This document shows, piece by piece, positions 33,901-44,086 of a stretch of DNA of 64,000 nt. Source of the stretch: Amorphophallus konjac. Taxonomy: Eukaryota; Streptophyta; Magnoliopsida; Alismatales; Araceae. Below the pieces are notes generated by a model. The model was given only the letters and a program-made list of their open reading frames with translations. It ran no database searches and was not told where the DNA came from. Position 1 is the first letter of the stretch; each line of letters starts with the position of its first letter. A program made the position numbers and the translations under genes. Where the stretch lies: the NCBI GenBank assembly GCA_022559845.1, contig CM040124.1, positions 68,161,491 to 68,225,490 of the forward strand, read 5' to 3'.

Positions 33901-36900
33901 CTGGAGGGGATACCACCCGAGGAAGGAAGCGGCATGCCGAGCAAGCTAATCGGGCGACCGAGCTCGCCAAGCCAGTGACCCCAGCACTCGAGCATCAAAT
34001 CTTGGCCTTCTCCGATAAAGATTTAGAATGGGTGACTACCCCACATGATGACACCCTTGTAATTTTTGCTACAATAAACCATTGTAACATAGATAGGATA
34101 CTCGTAGATAATGGCAGTGCACCTGATGTATTATCCTATGTCTGCTTCTTAAAGATGGGTGAAAGCTCATCGAAGTTGCGTCTAGTCCGAACTCCTCTCT
34201 ATGGGTTCAATGGTCAGGTCACCTATCCTGAAGGAGCCTTGAGCCTGCCCGTTACTCTCGAGACTCACCCCAGAGCCGTAACCTTTGTGGTTAACTTCAT
34301 CATGGTAAATGGGATAACGGCCTATAACGCCATCTTCGGTCGAGGAATCATTGGTCGAATAAAGGCGGTGCCCTCCACTTTCCACCAAAAAATGAAGTTC
34401 TGTGCTAAATTCGGCGTGGGGGAGGTCTGGGGTAGCCAGGCCGTGGCTAGGAGGTGCTATTGATCTCTGTGAAAGCTGTAAGACCCGAAGAGGTGAATCG
34501 AGGGAAGGGAATCATTGAAGAAAAGGTCGCGACAAGCAAACCTAGAGGGGAGCTGCTATTGATCTACCTGCGAGATGACCCGACCCTCGAAGTCAAAATC
34601 AGGACAGATCTACCAGCCGAAATTCAAGCGCACTACAAGGATTTTCTTTCGGAGTATGTCCGTATCTTTGTTTGATCCGATGATGACCTTCTCGGGATAC
34701 CCGAGGAGAGCATGACGCACCAACTCAACCTTGATCCTTTTGTCAAGCCTGTCCAGCAGCGAAAAAGAAAGCACATCCCGGCTAAACAAGTGATCAGTAA
34801 GAGCAAATCAGTCCTTTACCCGACTTGGCTAGCCAATGTCGTCTTGGTGCCCAAGGCCTCGGGTAAATGGTGGATGTACATCGACTTCACCGACCTTAAC
34901 AAGGCTACTCCGAAGGACTGCTATCAACTCTCGAGCATTGATCAATTGGTCAATTCGACTTCAGGTAACGAGCTACTTAGCTTTCTCGACGCCTACTCCG
35001 GATACCGCCAGATCCGGATGCATCCCGTGGATGCAAAAAATGTAGTCTTTACCTCCGACTTCGGCGTGTATTGTTATACCCGAATGCCTTTCGGTTAATG
35101 AATGTCGGTGCAACGTATCAAAGGTTGGTGAATCAAATATTTGAAAATCAAATCAGTCAGAACATGGAGGTGTACATCAATGACATGCTGGTCAAATCAC
35201 CAAAAGTCGAAGACCACTTTACCGATCTGGCGGAGACCTTCGAAGCACTCCAGAAATACAACATGAGGCTTAACCCCGCTAAATGCGCCTTTAGAGTTAG
35301 GTCCGAAAAGTTTCTGGGCTTCTTGATCACCCATCGAGGAATCGAAGTGAATCCTAAGAAGATCCAAGCCATCTTGGATATGCGGCATCCACAAAGTGTC
35401 AAGGACTTCCAATGCCTAACTGGAAGGATCGTCGCGCTCAATCGCTTCATGTTCGGAGCTGCGGAGCATTGCCTACCTTTCTTCAAGCTGCTGTGAGGTC
35501 CAAAGGCGGCTGCCCCTACCTTCACCTGCGATGATAAGTGCAAGAAAGCCTTTATCGAGCTAAAGCACTTCCTGATAGCTCCGCCTATACTCTCGAAGCC
35601 CGTTCCAAGTGAAACCCTATATCTCTATCTCTCAGCAACGCCCTCCATCGTGAGCTCAGTGTTGGTTTGGGAGGATAAGGGAGTTCAGAGGCTGGTGTAC
35701 TACGTCAGCAAGGGTCTCCTGGATGCCAAAAAGAGGTATCTTGTAACCGAGAAATTTGTGCTAGTGTTGGTGACCTCAGCCAAGCGACTTCGGCCCTATT
35801 TTTAAGGGCACAGTATTGTAGTGCTAACCGACAAGCCCCTGAAGAAGATCCTAGCTCATCTCGAGGCCTCCGATCGCCTTGTAAAATGGGCGGTCATGCT
35901 TGGGGCATACGACATTTCTTTTCGCCCCCACACCGCCATTAAGGGCCAGGCACTCACAGACTTTCTCACAGAGAACACTACCCAGCCCGAGGAATTCCCC
36001 CCCACCAACTGCCAGCTCGACCTGGGAACTCTTCGTCGATGGGTCTTCATGCTCGGCCAGTAGTGGCGCGAGAGTTATCCTAAGCTCCCCGGAAGGAGTA
36101 GAATTACAGTATACCTTGAAATTCAAGTTTGAGGCATCCAACAATGCTTCCGAATATGAAGTCTCAATTTCGGGAGCTCGGATGGCCAAGCGGCTAGGGG
36201 CAGAAAGGGTTAGAATCTTCACCGACTCGCTGCTGGTCGCTATCTAGTTCAACGAAGACTACGACGCTCGGGAGGAAAACTCCCGAGAGGATGCGCTCTC
36301 ACGCCTGGCCTCTTTTACTAGCCCCTTCGGAGCCCACTTTGTTCTCCTAGAAGAACTGGAGCATTCTAGCACTGACTTTGAGCTTGTAAGCACCATTCAA
36401 GAGCTTCCCGATGACTGGAGGATGCCCTACATAATCTGGCTAAGAGACGGTCATAAGCCCCCTGAGCCTCAGGAAGCCAGGTGTCTCAAATACCAAGCTA
36501 GGTGATTCATCTTGCTCGACAGATTGCTCTACCAACGGTCCTTTGCGGGACCACTCCTTAAATGCCTTGAACCTCGTGAAGCTCGACAAGCTATCGAGGA
36601 AGTCCATGAGGGGATTTGCGATGCGCATCAGGGAGGAAGGTCGGTCGCGAGGATTTTGTTGCGCAGGGGTACTAGAGGCCCACGTTGCAGCGAGATTGTT
36701 TGGACTACGTCCAGAAGTGTGACTGCTGCCAAAGATTTGACCACCTAATACACCAGTCGGCCTCGACACTTGTGTCACTTATTGAGCCCTATCCCTTCGC
36801 TTAGTGGGGAATTGACATCCTGGGCCCCTTTCCTATGGCTTAGATGCAAAAGAATTTTATCATCGTCGCCATTGACTACTTCACTAAGTGGATCGACACA

Positions 36901-37650
36901 GAAGCTACTGCAAAAATAACAGAAGGCGTAATTTCGAGTTTTGTGTGACGGTCGATCATATGCCACTTTGGCATCCCCCGAGTGATAGTGAGCGTTAATG
37001 GCCGGCAGTTCAATTGTGCTTATTTCAAAAATAAGTGTGCCGACTTACACATTTGCAATCACTTCACTTCGATAACTCACCCGCAAGCTAATGGCTTGGT
37101 CGAGAACGCTAATAAAACCCTTCTTAATGGATTGAAGACCAGGCTGGATAGAGCTAAGGGAAACTGGCTTGAGGAATTGCCTAGTGTGCTATGGTCCTAT
37201 CGAACGACTCCATGAGCCGCCACAAACGAAACTCCGTTCCAACTGGTCTACGGCACTGAGACAGTCATTTCACTCGAGATCAACAGCCCTTCCCTTTGGG
37301 TCATTCATTTTCAGCCTAAGCCTAATGACGAAAAGCTATTGGAAAACCTCGACCTAGCAGACGAAGTATGGGAGATTGCGAGAATCTACGTGATGGAATA
37401 CCAGAGGCGGATGACCCACTATTACAATGCCCAGGTTTGAGACTGACAGTTCCTCCCCGGGGACCTAGTCTTGAGAAAAGCTGAAGTCTCTCGACCACTA
37501 GCGGCGGTGGGGAAGCCGGCCCCTAATTCGGAAGGCCCTTACCGAGTGGTCGAGGTGCTCGGGAAGGGAGTGTACAGGCTAGCAATGTTGGATGGCGAAC
37601 TGATCCTGTAGACGTTCAACGCTAATTTGTTGTGGAAGTTCTATTTTTAG
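33901..37650 (+). pseudogene. Tat-like pol: protease, RT, RNase H, second RNase H, integrase
   Basis: Protease near 34080-34140 (RILVDNGSAPDVLSY). Reverse transcriptase 34710-35490: WMYIDFTDLNKATPKDCY, LLSFLDAYSGYRQIRMHP; the catalytic box reads YIND at about 35170 instead of YIDD. Connection and RNase H 35500-35990 (VLTDKPLKKILAHLEASDRL). Second, archaeal-type RNase H near 36010-36245 (LFVDGSSCSASSGARVILSS, FEASNNASEYE, IFTDSLLVA), the hallmark of the Tat clade. Integrase: HHCC part around 36580-36760, core 36800-37220 (IDYFTKWID, HPQANGLVENANKTLLNGLK, VLWSYRTTP), C-terminal part to 37650 (FLPGDLVLRKAE, GPYRVVEVLGKGVYRL). Many stops and frameshifts. Dead copy. Confidence 0.92.
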
Positions 37651-38152
37651 TACAAGCCTTATTTATATAACTTTTGGTGCATACATAAAAAGATCAAAAA
37701 ACAACTACAAGTTTATTGTATTGCTGCACTCAGTTGTACATTTATGAAATGATAATCAGTACAATAAGATGGATAGCTCGACATGCGCAAGGCGAGCAAC
37801 TTCACATCGAGGCACTGACTCCACCGATATGGAAACTGGCTCGGATGCTAAGACTGCGAACCCTGCCGTGTCCTTGCTTACCATATGGAAAGACGTTGGT
37901 CCAGGCCCCGGGCGCCCAATGCTGCGAGCAGAAAGAAACAAGAAAAGACGAAAAAGAGAAAGAAGAGGCAAGGTGGGATATGCCCTGCTTGAGGTGAAAG
38001 GAGGGAGGGAAGGCGGATGACATGGAGACATCTCCTGCACAACCCAGAGCGGCCTCTCGCTGTCGTGTTGTCCTCTCATCAGAGGATGCAACATATGGCA
38101 CAACTTCGGGGACCCCTTCCCTCTTTATGGAGGGGCGACATAACGTCTAGGG
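37651..38152 (+). other. 3' untranslated region of the Tat-like element
   Basis: No domain. Purine-rich around 37925-38010 and 38150 (ctagggggaag). Overlapping open frames on both strands near 37756-38103 have no recognised content. This region continues at 40727 once the solo LTR is removed. Confidence 0.5.
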
Positions 38153-38157
38153 GGAAG

Positions 38158-40721
38158 TGTTAGGTCCCTTAGGTGCAAGCGGATCTAGAAGGGGGGGTTG
38201 AATAGATCCGGTACAAACTTTGCCCAATTTAAAACTTGAAACCTAGATGAACCTTCGGTTTCAACACAGTGGATTACTAGCCTTTCTGGGTCAAGTGAGG
38301 CTCCTAGCTAATCACACATTTGGTGTGTGGATGTGTTGTCCCAACAATCCAATGGAGCAAGACACCATACAAAGAGTGTTAAAGGAATGCGATTTAGTAG
38401 GTGGCTGAGGTCGACGCACCAACACTATGGGGTCGACGCAGCCAACTGTGAGTTCAACAGTTAGGGAGATCGGCTACTCACAACCTCTTGGTATATATAT
38501 GTGAACAATATCTTGATGTGTGCAGGGAGAACAACTGAAAGTGTATACGTTAAAGCTAGCACACAAACCTGTGAATGGGGAAAGAGAAGATGGATCAAAC
38601 ACACAAATCACAACCCATTGCACAAGGATTTTTAAGGTGGTTCAGTCTGCAAACCCGCAGACCTATGTCCACCCCTCACCGAACCGGTGAGGCTTTTCCA
38701 CACGAGGACGAAGTCCTCAAGACACACACGGGCATGAAATCCCCCCCCCCCCCACACACACACACAAACAAGGGAAAACCAAGCTACACGTGCAGCGAAA
38801 ACACTGGGACGGGCAACTCCCCAGAACACACACGGTTTACAGATTAAGAAGATGCAAATGAAAATAGAAAACCAATCACAAGGAGAAGGCTAAGGTGGCT
38901 TCAGATCGAAGTCTTGAAGCTCTAACAAGTTCAGGTCGACTGCAAGGAGGGGCTGCACTCCCTTCAACTTCTTCTCCCTTTTTCAGCAATGGTTTGAATC
39001 GAACCAGGGTTGGGCTGCTCTCCACACTCCTTTCTTTTCTTTCTCACAGATTTTCTGTTGAAGGCTCAAGGGAGACATGGGCTTTTTCTCTTCAAGGCAG
39101 CATCGGCTCTCTTCATGTAGAGAGCTCCATATATATAGAGGACCCAATGGAAAAATTCACTCCAAGAATTCTGTAACAAGAGTTATTAAAATTAAAGTAT
39201 TTTGTTTGACCTCTAACCTTCTTCCAATAGTGCTTGACTTGATCCAGCAGAAATAAGGAAGCATATGGGAGGACATATTTTCTCTCTTAAAACTTTTCTT
39301 GGCTTGAGGTAGATGTTCTGCAGGAAGTTGACTTGAGCTGGCATGGCTTCTCAGCCCAGTCCTAGGATAGGACGGTGGCAGGCAGAGAGTAGATCTTTTT
39401 GAGATATTGTGGCTTTGTCCAGTGTGTAATGAAGTGCATACCACCTGGCTAGTCCTCTCTCAGGATGGAAAAGATAGTCTTCTGGCAGAGAAGACTTTCA
39501 CAGATTTGGTCCCTGGCAAGTCTTCTTCCAAAAGGATGCTCTGCAATAGCATAATGAGATGGTAGGACTTTTGACCTAGGAAACTCCCTCCATACTTCAA
39601 AAATCATGTTTTTGGAGGTTTTCGTAGGAGTTCTTTATTCTCTGGATGGCCTTTGGAAACTGTGCAGGTTAAACAGATAAGGCTTGGAAAGCTTCTGGTG
39701 CGTCGACGCAGCAGTGACCTTGCATCGACGCAGCTACATGTATCCTTGAGTCAGTTGGCGAGCTTGAGCTTCATGGCGTCGACGCAGGACTGAAGGTGCG
39801 TCGACGCATCCTTTGAGAAGCCTGTTTACAATGGCTTCTGGAAACCCCATTGCGTCGACGCCCTGGGAGGACTGAGTCGACGCATCCGTTGCTGAAACTG
39901 CCTTACAGGCCATTTTTCATGGGTAACACCTATTTGTCACCCTTGTCTATCTATTTATCACCCTTATCTTCTATTTATCACCCGTAATATCTATTTTCAC
40001 CCTTAGCCGCTAGGAGCCGTCGCCTCTGACTTCAGTTATTCTTTTTCAGCTTCAATGAGACTGGAGTCGACTCCAAGGCCTTGTGGAGTCCACTCTCCTT
40101 CGGCGTTTTTCTTATTTTCAGCCTGGCCACCTATTTTTCACCTTTATGCACCTATTTGTCACCCTTGTGTATCTATTTGTCAGCTCTAACAAGTATTTGT
40201 CACCTGTGTATGACTATTTGTCACCCTTAACTCAACTGTTTTCTGCCTTGATTTTTCATTTGAGCAAGGGGGTGAACTCCACTTGGCTTTAACTTCTCAG
40301 TTTCATTCTTCTGCATCATCTGCCTTGATTTCTGTGCATCCAACTGCCTCGATTTCTGTACAACCAGCCATATCTTAGCTTTTCATCACCTGCCTGGATT
40401 TCTATTATAAACTTGAGTGATTGGCTTCTTCTGCTGCTTGGTTGCGCCGACACAATGAACAATGGGGTCGACGTAGCCTTTGAGTTGGGTTGAACTTCTT
40501 CATACCTTGCCCTGCTGCTTCAATGCATCATATCCCATGGCATCATTGCATGATGTCTTCACACTGCTTATCTTTATGAGGCCATTCACATGCCAATGCT
40601 GACTCTTTGACCTGTACTACATGAACATTGACATCATTAAATACACATTAGACTCACTAATGAGTCATGGTCATACATCATCAAAACAATAGAATTAAGC
40701 ATGTTCCACACATGCACAATA
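38158..40721 (+). mobile_element. probable solo LTR of a copia-type element (2,564 bp)
   Basis: Begins TGTTAGGTCCC and near the start has gatctagaagggggggttga, a wording common to plant copia LTRs. Ends near …catcatcaaaacaata … gcacaata, also copia-LTR-like, but with TA in place of the usual CA. The pentamer ggaag flanks both ends (38153-38157 and 40722-40726). No primer-binding site or coding sequence follows, so it is a solo LTR left by recombination. TATA-like ccatatatatag at 39128-39139. Contains about ten GTCGACGC words, a C-run followed by CA repeats at 38739-38768, and a degenerate CTATTTRTCACCCTT repeat at 39920-40235. Confidence 0.6.
39920..40235. repeat. degenerate CTATTTRTCACCCTT minisatellite inside the solo LTR
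   Basis: About nine scattered variants: cctatttgtcacccttgtct, ctatttatcacccttatctt, ctatttatcacccgtaatat, ctattttcacccttag, then after a 100-bp interruption cacctatttttcacctttat, cacctatttgtcacccttgt and others. Spacing about 20-25 bp. Non-coding. Confidence 0.85.
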
Positions 40722-40726
40722 GGAAG

Positions 40727-41399
40727 GACCCATTGCCTAACTCCCCTTCTGTTATGTCGTCCATCCTTCTAACTCCTATTCTGTCACGTCATGATGACCG
40801 GCTTGATCCAACGAACTGTAGTGTCTTCATCCTCGTTGGCGGACTCCATAGTTTCGCCGAAGTGGAGGAATTGAAAGGAGATGAGGAAAACAGAGACGAG
40901 GGAATAGAGGTAGACGGGGCGACAGGGGGAATGGGCAACCTACCAAGCCACCCTTCGCAACTTTTTATAGGCAGAAGATGAGGCGGTTCCCCCTTTTTTT
41001 GTCAATATCACTTGCCATAACGGCCTCTCCTCCTAAAGAGATACGTGTAGATTTTTCAAGGAGTCGTTTCCTCTTCTGTAGAGGTATTATGACCCAGCCA
41101 TGGGGAATATGTGAAGAGCGCGCTTACGTAACGCTCGGGGATATGCACGGATGGATATGCTACGCTTGGAGATATGCGTGGGCTGAGCAAGCGCGATACA
41201 CAAAGCCCCTGGTTTCGGCAGGAGAATCATGTGGAGATACGGCTAGCAGACATGCACAGGTATGAAACGAAAGGTCTTGGTCAAAGATTTTTCGGATCAA
41301 GAAGTTTCCTTGCAGAAGAGTTTCTTTTACAAAAAAAAAGAGAAAAACAAAAGGGGGGCTACAATCATGAAAAGAAAAAGGCCGAGTACAAGGCAGATC
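40727..41399 (+). other. Tat 3' region, possible promoter and leader of the antisense ORF
   Basis: Follows the solo LTR and continues the Tat 3' region. A minus-strand tataaaaag occurs at about 40964-40972, but it lies downstream of the antisense ORF in that orientation. Open frames at 40667-40981 and 41174-41602 on the plus strand show no recognised content. Confidence 0.35.
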
Positions 41400-41942
41400 T
41401 CAATCCAGTGAGATCGAGGAAGAGGCTCGGGGGATTGTCTGTCCCTCAGAAATTGAAGAGGCTGGAGGTTCTTCGGTGCCCGGTACGACCTCAGTGCTCG
41501 GAAGCTTCAAATCCCCGGTCCCTTCAAGAGCCACTAGTTCAGGCAGTGACCCAACTAGTGTGGGAACTGTCAAAACCATGGGGTCCTCTGATGTTGCCGT
41601 AGCTGGCAGCTCTCCTTCAGCGAAATCCGTCGGGCCCTCACTCTCCTCGTTTGAGGTACAAGGCTCTGGAGTAGGCGGAGGGTTTGGAGTTTCTTCGGTC
41701 GAGTCATACTGCTACTCGGGCTCGAACACTAGCTCCTTCGTGACTTGTGCTTGGGCTAGCCGGATGGCTCAGTCGAAGCCATAAGTGAAGCCCTTCTTCA
41801 GCCCTCACCTAAAGCCTGACCCATAGAAGGTAAAGGCAGCATTCTTCAAAGCCTCTCTATATTCCTCGGATGCAAGATACCTCTCCATTGCCTTCGCCTT
41901 GGCCTCTGCCACCCTCGCCTCAGCTTCCGCCACCCTTGCCTT
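41400..41942 (-). pseudogene. antisense ORF remnant of the Tat-like element
   Basis: Minus-strand translation from 41942 down to TGA 41400-41402 gives a lysine/alanine-rich coiled-coil-like segment (ARVAEAEARVAEAKAKAMER, then YLASEEYREALKNAAFTFYG) and a Pro/Glu/Ser/Thr-rich C-terminal tail (TEETPNPPPTPEPC). Three in-frame stops (two TGA and one TAG, between about 41710 and 41830) break it. All are explainable as C-to-T changes. Grande, RIRE2 and relatives of the Tat group carry such reverse-strand ORFs between pol and the 3' LTR; their function is unknown. The N-terminal part is missing because the sequence is cut at 41943. Confidence 0.65.
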
Positions 41943-42669
41943 TGTAAGGATTCGGTCAGCCCGGTTCGGGCAACGCAGCGGATAATAAAATTTTGTAATC
42001 TGAACCCGGGCTTTGTGGAATCCTAGAACCGTCCTCTAATCGATACAATAATTACTCCCAACCCCTAACTGCGGTTGTAGATTTTTACCTTGCACGGAAC
42101 GACGTTGTCCGCAACGCCCGATGCCGATTTCTGCGAACATAGAGCCACACAGATGTACGACCTCTAGAGCTGATCCACACGGATCCTCGCGCGATGACGG
42201 TATCCTCCCATCCTTCCTCCGCTCACACAAGCCGCGGATCCTCCAAACACTATTCTTCTTCCCTAAGCTTTCCCCCTTAAGAGAGAGAGAGAGAGAGCTA
42301 CTAGGGAGAGAGAGAAAGCAAGAGGGAGGGGAGAGGAGGAGAGAAGCTTATCTTCTTTCCTTATAATGCTTGGATCGAGAAGAGAAGAAGAAAGCTTCCT
42401 ACGTAGGATGCATATATATAATGGTTGGGCTCTTTCTAAAAGAGCCCCTAAGAACCAATATTGCATATGTATCCTTTCATATTATTGTACATATATATTA
42501 AACCCTTCTTATATTCTTTTCCAAAAAGAATTGAAAGTTTTTAATATATACCTCTGTACAATAATATCCCGTCACCCGAGAACCCATTGTGTGTGATCCT
42601 CTAGGCCCATAGTCACTCTAGTTTAAGGTCCATTAACTTCAATTAGAAGTAAATTAAACTCATTATTCG
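41943..42669. repeat. LTR-like fragment of unknown class
   Basis: Starts tgtaaggattcggtcagccc at the point where the Tat antisense ORF is cut, holds a GA microsatellite at 42280-42345, a palindrome gggctctttctaaaagagccc at 42425-42445 and AT-rich DNA after it. It ends where a Tekay-type LTR start (tgtaatatctcgg) begins. No matching second copy or target duplication was found. Confidence 0.4.
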
Positions 42670-44086
42670 TGTAATATCTCGGTCCCTTCGGATCATTCTT
42701 CTTGGGTCCCGGATTCATTTTCTCAGAGAATTTGTTCTCATTTTGCTCGGAACTATCTTTCGGATATTTTTCGGGTTCGGATCCGTGCGTTTCAGATCAG
42801 TTTCGGAGGTCCCGAAACGTGTTCCGCGGTTTCCCATATTTTTCCCTGACAGGACCTACAGAGCCTCGTAGTGGGTAAACTGGGTCGTTCACCTACTCAG
42901 GGATGGTACCATGGCGATCGGCGTGTTCTGAGGATCGCGGGGGTATATTTTTCTATTTTTTCATATTTTTCAGAAAATCAGGATTTTCTATATAACCCCA
43001 TTTCTTTTTCTTTTTCTTTTCTCCTTTCTCTTTCTTCTTCTTCCTCCTCCCTTTCTCTCCCGTGCGCATGCGACCGTGACCGCACCCCCCTCTTTCGGCG
43101 ATGACCCCGACGCCCTCCCCTTCAGCTGCGGACGTGGCAAGGCGACGGCGTGGTGGCATAGGCGGTGGCGTAGCGATCCTGGCGGCGTTTGGTGCTCGGT
43201 GAGGTCGTGGGAGCTCGTGAGGTTTCAAGCAGGTTTTTGAGGATCGGCGGCGATCTGTCGCGTTTCGGACGAATCCGAGGTAGGGTGACTATCCTTAGCT
43301 CAGCTTTTATCTTCCCCGTGATTTCTAGGCCGAGGCGAGGTCGAGAGAGGGCTATTTTGTGCTAGGAAGGGAAAATCATGTTTTAGGGCTTGAGTGGTCG
43401 ATCTAGCGATTTAATCCGCCATTTTGTGATTTGTGGGCATCAAAAGATGCATTGGGGGCTTGGGAACAAGTTTCCCTTTTATTTCCCCTTGGGAATGGGG
43501 CGTGGAATGGTGATTTTGAGGTTTTCCCGCCGTTCTTAGTTTTCTGGAGCTCTGGCGGTCCTTCCAGTGACAACCATTTCCTTCTGGCGGTCCCCATGCG
43601 ACCGTCTTAATCGTCCCGTGCGTGGGTTGGGCCTGGCGGCCGCACGATGAGCCGCCAAAGCCCAGGTGGCGGTCGAAGGACCGACCGCCAGCCGAGTTGG
43701 TCGGCGTGGCCTTCGAGGCATTTTTGACCGTTGGTTTCTGACCGTTGGAGATTTTGGGATTTGGCGACCGAAGGCACGCCCGCCTCATCCCCTTTGGCGG
43801 CCCTATATAGGACCATTTATGCCATCACAACCCAGAGGGCGGCGGCCTAATGCTGAATCGCTACACCCCGTGTAGCGGCCTAATGTTGAACCGCTAGCCC
43901 TTGTGGCGGCCCAAAGGTGGACCACCAGCGGTTCATGTCCAACCGAAGTTATGTTTTGTCGATTCGAGCCTCGGGTGAGTGGATCTCGATCTGCGTGTTG
44001 ACCCGTGGTCTGACTGATGCGGGGCATCATGTGGGGACCACATGTTAGGGTGCTGTGGGATCCCGAGAGTTGGTGTTCTCAGCTTG
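42670..44086 (+). repeat. truncated Tekay/Del-type LTR, plus strand
   Basis: Begins TGTAATATCTCGGTCCC, resembling the TGTAATACCCCG start of the minus-strand Tekay LTR further on (57769 downwards). A TATA-like tctatataacccc at 42988-43000 is followed by a CT-rich leader. Downstream (43540-43930) carries GGCGGTC…GACCGCC and AGCGGCC…ACCGCT inverted words. Cut on the right by insertion of the minus-strand Tekay element at 44087. Confidence 0.55.
42989..42996 (+). promoter_or_regulatory. TATA box of the truncated plus-strand LTR
   Basis: ctatataa, 320 bp after the LTR start, followed by a C/T-rich stretch as in other plant gypsy promoters. Confidence 0.5.

Larger units (their letters stand above)
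17560..41942 (+). mobile_element. old Tat-like Ty3/gypsy retrotransposon, shredded by insertions
   Basis: Probable 5' LTR (about 17560-18380), primer-binding site (18383), gag start (18419-19075), gag core to integrase (about 32640-37650) and a 3' region with an antisense ORF remnant (41400-41942) lie in the right order on one strand. Interruptions: an LTR-like block at about 19076-21182 continuing at 31775-32640, the complete copia at 21183-31769 inside that block, and a probable solo LTR at 38158-40721. The 3' LTR is not found and the copy seems cut at 41942. The second RNase H domain and the antisense ORF are hallmarks of the Tat group. It is possible that the 18.4-kb gag piece and the 32.6-kb gag-pol piece come from two different copies. 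Confidence 0.7.

Noticed and set aside
43666..43875. short proteins in both strands of the 43.4-44.0 kb region
   Set aside because: GC-rich LTR sequence with inverted GGCGGTC words keeps several frames open. No domain.
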